DNA of 64,000 nt, from positions 248,001-312,000 of the forward strand of contig NC_018315.1 in NCBI RefSeq assembly GCF_000234665.1, written 5' to 3'. Every line of letters starts with the position of its first letter. Position 1 is the stretch's first letter. Both the position numbers and the translations under genes were made by a program. The notes beneath the pieces are model-generated. The model was not told where the DNA came from, did no database searches, and saw nothing but the letters and a program-made list of their open reading frames with translations. Positions 58,590 through 64,000 of the stretch are shown here, piece after piece. This stretch comes from Leishmania mexicana MHOM/GT/2001/U1103. Its lineage: Eukaryota; Euglenozoa; Kinetoplastea; Trypanosomatida; Trypanosomatidae.

Positions 58590-61458
58590 TCTCGTAACTG
58601 TTTCTAAGTAAACGGGCGAACAAGAACGCAAGAAAACCATCGAACAACAACAACAGCAACAGGAAGTGCCTCTCATAGCAGCACGATCCCCCAACACCCG
58701 GCCAACTCGACCGGAAAGCAAGCGGGGCGAGGCGACAGAGATGCAAGGGCTTGCGTGCAGTGCATCCGACGTTTTCGCTGCGCTCCACCACCCCACCCTT
58801 TACTCTTATCCATACCGTCTTTCTCATAGCCTTTGCGGTGCTTTGTACACCGAGTGAGAAGAAGCGGGACGAGCGGGTTGGTGGGGCTCAGGAGAGCACG
58901 AGGCTGTTCTGGCGGACACGGCTGTGCGCGTGCCATGAGGGGCTTGTAGCCAGGTGTCAGAGTCCGAAATGCAGACATGGGCGTGAGTGGGGAGGAGGAG
59001 GAGGAGGAGAGAGAGAATGCGAAGAAGGAGATGAGGTGAAGGTCAGGGGGTGTGGACGGTGACGTGTTAGGGGAGATACGCGGGTGTGCGTGCCTGTATC
59101 CAGAGGCTCTCGCATGTAGCAGAGATGGGGCGACTTGCCACTCTCTCCGCGTTTCTCCACCGACGGCGTCTGCTCGCGACCTCTGCCGGTGTTCTATTCG
59201 CTTCTCGCAACCCCTCATCCTTTGCGCCGTGGCGCCTGCGTGCACTGCCCTCTTATGGCTGTTCACGGGAGGCGCTACCAACGGTGCCCGCGCACACGCG
59301 AATGTCTGGTGACGATGTGCAGACCTAACTGCACATCATGTACCGGATTCGCCGATGCGACGAAAAAAACAAGGCCTGAAAAAAGGGAAGGAGGCGTGCA
59401 TCGAGCCCTGTACCCAGCGTGGGGAGCGATGCGAGCCATCTGCCTTCGCTTTTCCCTCTTCCTCCCCTTGCTCCATTCTGCCCCCTTTTTTCTTTGTCAA
59501 TGTGCACGCCACCCTCGTCCCTGTCTCTCCCTCTGTCTCTCGATCTTTGTTTTTTACCGCTGGCTGATTTCACTCGCGCTTTCGTCAGGGCCCATCCACC
59601 TCCCCCGCTCACCGCCTACATCCCCCAACACGCGTATACACACGCACGCACGCACGCGCACACATACACACATGCATGCATGTATGTATGTGGATAACGT
59701 GGATCGCACAACCGAGGAAAGGGAAGGAACACGCACAAACACGCGCGCGCACACACACGCGCGTCGACGAGTATAAACAAAGAGCGAGTGCCCCGCCGGA
59801 GCTCTTCTCGTTTTTTCCCCCTTTTTTTTAGTTCGTTGATTTCTTGCTTCATCGATTTGCCCTTCTTTTTCTTGCTTTGCTTTTCCTTTTCGTTGTGGCT
59901 TGTTTTCGTGTGTCTGTGTGCGTCTCTCTCTCTCTGTGTGTGTGTGTGTGTGCTCATCCACATCCCACTCGCCCCCCCTCCCCCCACATCGCCTTCTCCT
60001 CCTCCTAACATTAGCGAGGGAGACGGACAAACGGAAAAAAAAACGAAACAAAAAAGAAAAGCAAAGCACGCACACGCGTTGTTCTCTGCGTCCATTGTCT
60101 GCCTGCCTGCCTGTCTGCAGACGCCCGTCGTCTGCCGCGCAGTGAAGAAGTACGCACGCACACGCACACAACGCGAGAGGGGGAGGATACCTTTATCAGG
60201 GGTGAAGGGGGGGGGAAGAAGAACGGGCGGTTCCGTCGCATCTCGCTCTCGCTCTCGCTCTTTTTTTTGGTGCGTGCGTGTGTATAAGGAGAGGGAGGAG
60301 GAGGAGGAGGAGGGGGAGGGTACAGACTTGTATCACCGTCGCTCGCGCTTTCCCATCCCAAACGCCTTGTTCTCGCCTTCCATCTCTGCCACTGTCTCTT
60401 ACGCTCTCGCTCACCATCAATCACATTCTGTGACGCGACTCGCCGCGCATTTCGTTTCCTGGCTGTTCCTTTTTCTTTTTTTTTGTTGCTGTTTGTTCTC
60501 GTCGTGTTGCTTGTCTATGCTGCGTGCGCGCGCGCGCGTGCGTGCTCGTGTGTTGGTTATGTTTCTAGGTTGCTTTTCCGACGCCGTCTTCCCGCTCTGC
60601 GTGTGATTTGATTTATTTATTTATTTTTCCGCGGCTTCGCTTGTGCACCGGACTCTCCAGGTCTTTGCTTGTCTTCCACCACCATCACCATCACCATCTC
60701 CCTTTGCCTTTTAAACAGCAGCAACGCCCAGAAAAAAAAGGAGGTGCGGATCTCCCTCACCCTCTCACTATACATATATATATATATATATTGTCTAGTG
60801 CTGCGTGCACCTTTTAAAAAAAATTTGCTGTGTGTGTGTGTTCGATAACGTCTTGTGCGCGCTGAACTTCTCTCGCACCATCTTTCCTTGCCACGCCCCC
60901 CCCCCCATCCCTCCACCTTTCCCTCCTCGCCTACGACGCCGTACTTGATCAACTCACGGACGGCGCTCGTAGCACAGAAGAAGAAGCCGAAGAAGGGGCG
61001 CAGGAGGAACAAAAAAAAACGAGAAGAAAACACAGAAGACACGATAGCGCCTCCTCCCCCCAAAAAAACAAAAGAAAGCAAAGGAACAACTTCAGCTGCA
61101 CGGCTTCTCTTCATACCCATACTGACTGACCGACCGACCGGACCCGCCCACGCACGCACGCTCGCACTCACAGATACCCATAGACGAGAACGGGAGGACG
61201 ACCAACAACCAGCACAGTACGAGCAGCAGCAGCAACCAAAAAAAGGAAGAGGAGGAACAAAAAAGACTTGGCGTCGCGGAAGCAGGCGAGCCGAACAGGG
61301 GAACAAAAAGCGCTGCAGAGACCGGAAAAAACGGAAGAAAGTACGTTGACCTTTTCTGCACGCTCGCACACACGCACACAAGTCGTGCCCGCTCCTGTGC
61401 CCAAGGGGGTTTGGCGGCTCTTCTTCCTCTTTGGAGTGTGGTGCACGCTGGCTGTATC

Positions 61459-61495
61459 TCTCTCTCCCTCTCCCTCTCCCTCTCCCTCTCCGTGT
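61459..61495. repeat. (TCTCCC)n repeat
   Basis: A TC run passing into about five TCTCCC hexamers in pyrimidine-rich spacer. Confidence 0.8.
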
Positions 61496-61939
61496 TCTCT
61501 GTAATACTGTCTCTACATCGTAGCCACATCACAACTTTGCTTTGTTTCTTCCTGTCTTTTGCGTCCGTTTTTCTCGTTTCGCGCAGCAGCCACATTTAGT
61601 GTGGCTTCACCGAATCCTTCTCCTGTTGCTTCCGCTTGCTCGGCTGATTATTCCCCACCCTCCCCCTCGAGGCCCTTCTTTCTCTGTCTTGCGGTGGTAG
61701 CTTGCGTCGACGTCTTAAGTAAGCAACAGCGTCGCACAAGCGTGGAGAGCAGTGTGGGTGACAACGCAGTCAGGACGAGATCTGAGAAGCGACTGAAGCG
61801 GCGGCAGAGAGCGGCAAGGGGCGGTGCGCATCATTGCCCACATCTTACCCTGCTGCTGCTGCTGTGTCTGCATCCATTTCTGTGATCGAAATCGAAGTTC
61901 GATCGTTTCCTTGTGTTGTTTCTCTCGCGTCCGTGTCGG

Positions 61940-61980
61940 CTCACCGTCTTCCCTGTCTTTTCCTTCTCACTACTGCCCAG
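61940..61980 (+). promoter_or_regulatory. Candidate polypyrimidine tract and AG acceptor for the last gene
   Basis: TTCCCTGTCTTTTCCTTCTC, then TGCCCAG with AG at 61979-61980, only 7 nt before the ATG at 61988. This gives a very short leader if used; an upstream acceptor is possible. Confidence 0.4.
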
Positions 61981-61987
61981 CGTAACC

Positions 61988-64000
61988 ATGCCAAGCAAGC
62001 AGCAGCAGCAGCAGTTCAAGACACTCAACGGCAATAGCGGCGGCGCTGGAAAGTCGTTGGCGGCAGCAGCCAAGAGCACGGCAGCCACCTCCGCTTCACC
62101 CGCGCCGACGCCGTCGACACCACCACTGCCCTTCAACTCAATACCGCACGCCACCTCGGGTGACCGCCTCATCGGCGTTGAGGTCAGCTCGAGCATTCCG
62201 GCGCTGATGAGCGAGCTCGGCGAGCTGCTGCAGCAGACGCCTGGCAGCGGCAGTGGCAGTGGCAGTGGTGGCGTAGCAGGCGGACTGTGGCGCGGCCAGA
62301 ATGGTGGTCTTCTCTTTGAGCATCTCGAAGGTACTGCAGCGTCGCAAAGAGAGGCTACGGCAGCGCGCTTTGGTGGCATCGACGCGAACCGTCGCATCGA
62401 GCAAATTTCTCCCGGCGCACTCGAGCGTCTCTCGCAGGTGTTCAATATGCAACAGCGTCAGTCCGGCTTTGCGTCTGCGGCGGCCGGCCTAGTAGCGGCA
62501 GCGGGTGCCTCCGCCGCCTTGAAATGCAGCTCCAGCAGCCGCGGTGGCGTTGCTCCTTCCCCGGTCGAGGTGCTGGACGACGACGAGGATGGCGACATGG
62601 ACTCGGCGAGTGGCAGCAGCACGGCAGCCGATGAAGTCTTCCGGGCTGTGTACGGCGACGGTGACTGCGATACGTCTAGCACGACCGGCCGGCGGCACAA
62701 CTTCGATGACATGTTTGAAATGATGCAACGGAGCATCGGCAACTACGCCCGCGGTGGCGGAGGCAGCGTAGGGGACAAGGGGGCGGGCGGCAGCGGTGAC
62801 ATCGGCTTCGACCCATCTGCTTACTCAGATCCTCTCACGCAACTGGAACTGTTTCGCGCAATGATGGTGGCCACGAGCAAGGGCCGCAGCGGCAGCGGCG
62901 CCGGCTCGGCGGCGGCGGCGGCACAAGAAGCCAAGCCGGATGATGCCGAGGCCCGTCCGCGCGTTATCCCTGAGAGCGGCTTGCCAAATCATTTTCGCAG
63001 CTTCCTCGATGTCCTCAGCCCGCAGCTGATCAGCCAGCTGATGCTGCAGCAGCGGACGGCCAAGGCTGCCAGTGCTGGCGCTGGTGGCGTTGCGGGCCCA
63101 GGCAAAGCGGGGGAGGCGACAGCAACTGCCGCTGCTGCTGTGGCGCGTGAAGTGGACATGACAGCCAACGGTGTGGCGAACCTATCAGACTTGCAGCAGC
63201 GTGTGGAGCAGGTACGCGGGCTCAGCAGCAGCACCCTCGAGGCGCTCGCCGATGACGAGGTGTCGGACAGCACGTCTGGTAGTCTGCGCAGCCTTTTACT
63301 TGGCGACTCAGCAGGTGAGGCTGCATCTGGGGCGGCGTCGGCTGAGCTGGAGCTTAGCAGTGCCAAGGTGGGATACTGCTTAACTGAAGCTGCCGCCGTC
63401 GCGGTGTCGATGCTGTGGAGCTACCTGGGGAGTCAACAGAAAGAGGCGCCGCTCCTTCTCGGCTACACGCGCGAGGAGGCGCAGAGCCAGTTCAACCTTC
63501 TCCTTTTCCGTCTGCGTCAGGAGCTGTTCGCGCAGCCAGGTGCGAGCTTGGAGGAGGTGAGCCGCTGCTTCGGTGGCACTGTGCAGGCGGATGCCGAGGA
63601 CATCTATCGCGCCATCAACGGCGTAGGTGTGCTTCTCTTCTTCACCTGCAAGCCTCTTCCGCTGCTTGAGAAGACGTGCAGTGAGCTCCGCATCTCTCTC
63701 TCGGACTCGGCCAATACGGACTGCAACATCATGCCGGAGCTGATCGCCGAGAAGTTGGCGGCGTTCCTGTACCCGATGAAGGAAGGGAAACTGTCTTTTG
63801 CGCATCTCAGTTTTATCCCTCGTCTGCAGGTGCACGAGCACGCGCCGGGCAACTACACGTGCACGATCGACAACGCCAGCAACATGGGGCGCATGCTTCG
63901 CGAGCGGCTGCTCAGCAACCGCTTCAGCTGCAACAAGATCAAGTGGCGCGCTGCGCTGATGAACGACAAGGGCAAGCTGAAGTTCCAGGTGTGGCACCGT
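61988..64000 (+). CDS. Large Gly/Ser/Ala-rich protein, unknown, cut by window end
   Basis: The reading frame from ATG 61988 is open to the last base (671 codons seen), so the gene continues past the window. It starts MPSKQQQQQF, followed by Ala/Ser/Pro-rich sequence. Low-complexity Gly/Ser runs (about residues 80-98 and 255-272) and an acidic DDDEDGDMD stretch (about 198-206) come next. The C-terminal 230 residues visible look folded, with helices such as EAAAVAVSMLWSYLGS, EEAQSQFNLLLFRLRQEL and ISLSDSANTDCNIMPELIAEKL, then a beta-like GNYTCTIDNASNMGRML. I do not recognise the family, and no TM or catalytic motif is evident so far. The position of the first ATG right after a pyrimidine tract and AG supports the start. 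Confidence 0.85.
   Translation, partial: MPSKQQQQQFKTLNGNSGGAGKSLAAAAKSTAATSASPAPTPSTPPLPFNSIPHATSGDRLIGVEVSSSIPALMSELGELLQQTPGSGSGSGSGGVAGGLWRGQNGGLLFEHLEGTAASQREATAARFGGIDANRRIEQISPGALERLSQVFNMQQRQSGFASAAAGLVAAAGASAALKCSSSSRGGVAPSPVEVLDDDEDGDMDSASGSSTAADEVFRAVYGDGDCDTSSTTGRRHNFDDMFEMMQRSIGNYARGGGGSVGDKGAGGSGDIGFDPSAYSDPLTQLELFRAMMVATSKGRSGSGAGSAAAAAQEAKPDDAEARPRVIPESGLPNHFRSFLDVLSPQLISQLMLQQRTAKAASAGAGGVAGPGKAGEATATAAAAVAREVDMTANGVANLSDLQQRVEQVRGLSSSTLEALADDEVSDSTSGSLRSLLLGDSAGEAASGAASAELELSSAKVGYCLTEAAAVAVSMLWSYLGSQQKEAPLLLGYTREEAQSQFNLLLFRLRQELFAQPGASLEEVSRCFGGTVQADAEDIYRAINGVGVLLFFTCKPLPLLEKTCSELRISLSDSANTDCNIMPELIAEKLAAFLYPMKEGKLSFAHLSFIPRLQVHEHAPGNYTCTIDNASNMGRMLRERLLSNRFSCNKIKWRAALMNDKGKLKFQVWHR

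Larger units (their letters stand above)
55181..61987. other. 6.8-kb gene-free span
   Basis: Neither strand has a convincing gene. Open frames up to 378 codons are translations of CA, CT or C/G tracts. The contents include (CA)n runs (56013-56036, 56211-56291, 56487-56508), poly-T and poly-A tracts, a C14 run near 57866-57879, CT/CCCTCT runs (58351-58392, 61459-61495), a C-tract/G-tract pair (58529-58589), (AT)n near 60773-60790 and purine-rich DNA near 60970-61080. The final 400 nt are pyrimidine-rich. This is long for a spacer within a unidirectional cluster and may include a very long 3'UTR for the Gln-rich gene. RNA genes were looked for by eye but none was recognised. Confidence 0.6.

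Overview
The window is nuclear DNA of a trypanosomatid, almost certainly a Leishmania species. All convincing genes are intronless, lie on the + strand and follow one another as in a polycistronic unit. They are preceded by long polypyrimidine tracts and AG acceptors suited to spliced-leader trans-splicing. Intergenic DNA is rich in (TG/CA)n, (AT)n and C/G homopolymer tracts, and degenerate SIDER-type retroposons sit just downstream of stop codons. The 40S S21, Get3 and C11-peptidase genes together suggest the region known as chromosome 11 in L. major; that placement rests on memory of gene content, not on a search.

Layout. 1-3.3 kb: intergenic DNA with a degenerate SIDER2-like element. 3.3-9.2 kb: two paralogous nodulin-like MFS transporters. 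9.2-14.7 kb: a gene-free span of microsatellites, ending in a mosaic relic of a third MFS gene (14.7-15.1 kb). 16-28.5 kb: an ankyrin-repeat protein, a Get3/ASNA1 ATPase, a CCDC77-like coiled-coil protein and a PNT1-type C11 peptidase. Three near-identical SIDER copies at 5.5, 16.9 and 27.9 kb divide this part into two blocks of about 11 kb. 30.5-38.9 kb: a 1375-residue low-complexity protein, a protein with repeated Tyr-rich motifs like those of axonemal microtubule-associated proteins, and a MIT-domain protein. 40.4-42.6 kb: a tandem pair of 40S ribosomal protein S21 genes with a variable-number C-terminal repeat. 45-48 kb: two probable mitochondrial proteins, one with four CX9C motifs and one resembling MIC26/MIC27 (apolipoprotein O family). 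48.7-51.6 kb: a protein of eight degenerate EF-hand units (EFCAB6/DJBP-like). 53.8-55.2 kb: a Gln/Ala/Pro-rich protein. 55.2-62 kb: a second long gene-free span. 62 kb to the end: the 5' part of an unidentified large protein that runs off the window.

Functional themes are flagellum and basal body (CCDC77-like, EFCAB6-like, the Tyr-motif protein), mitochondrion and kinetoplast (PNT1-like, CX9C, MIC27-like), membrane protein targeting (Get3) and translation (S21). Because transcription is polycistronic, control is expected mainly through 3'UTRs, which makes the shared SIDERs the most notable regulatory feature. They are also direct repeats that could drive amplification of the intervening genes. 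Several start codons given here are shorter than the longest open frame, because those extensions begin at GTG or TTG, or run back into the polypyrimidine/UTR region. Nothing was computed: homology calls are by eye, and identity figures come from manual comparison.
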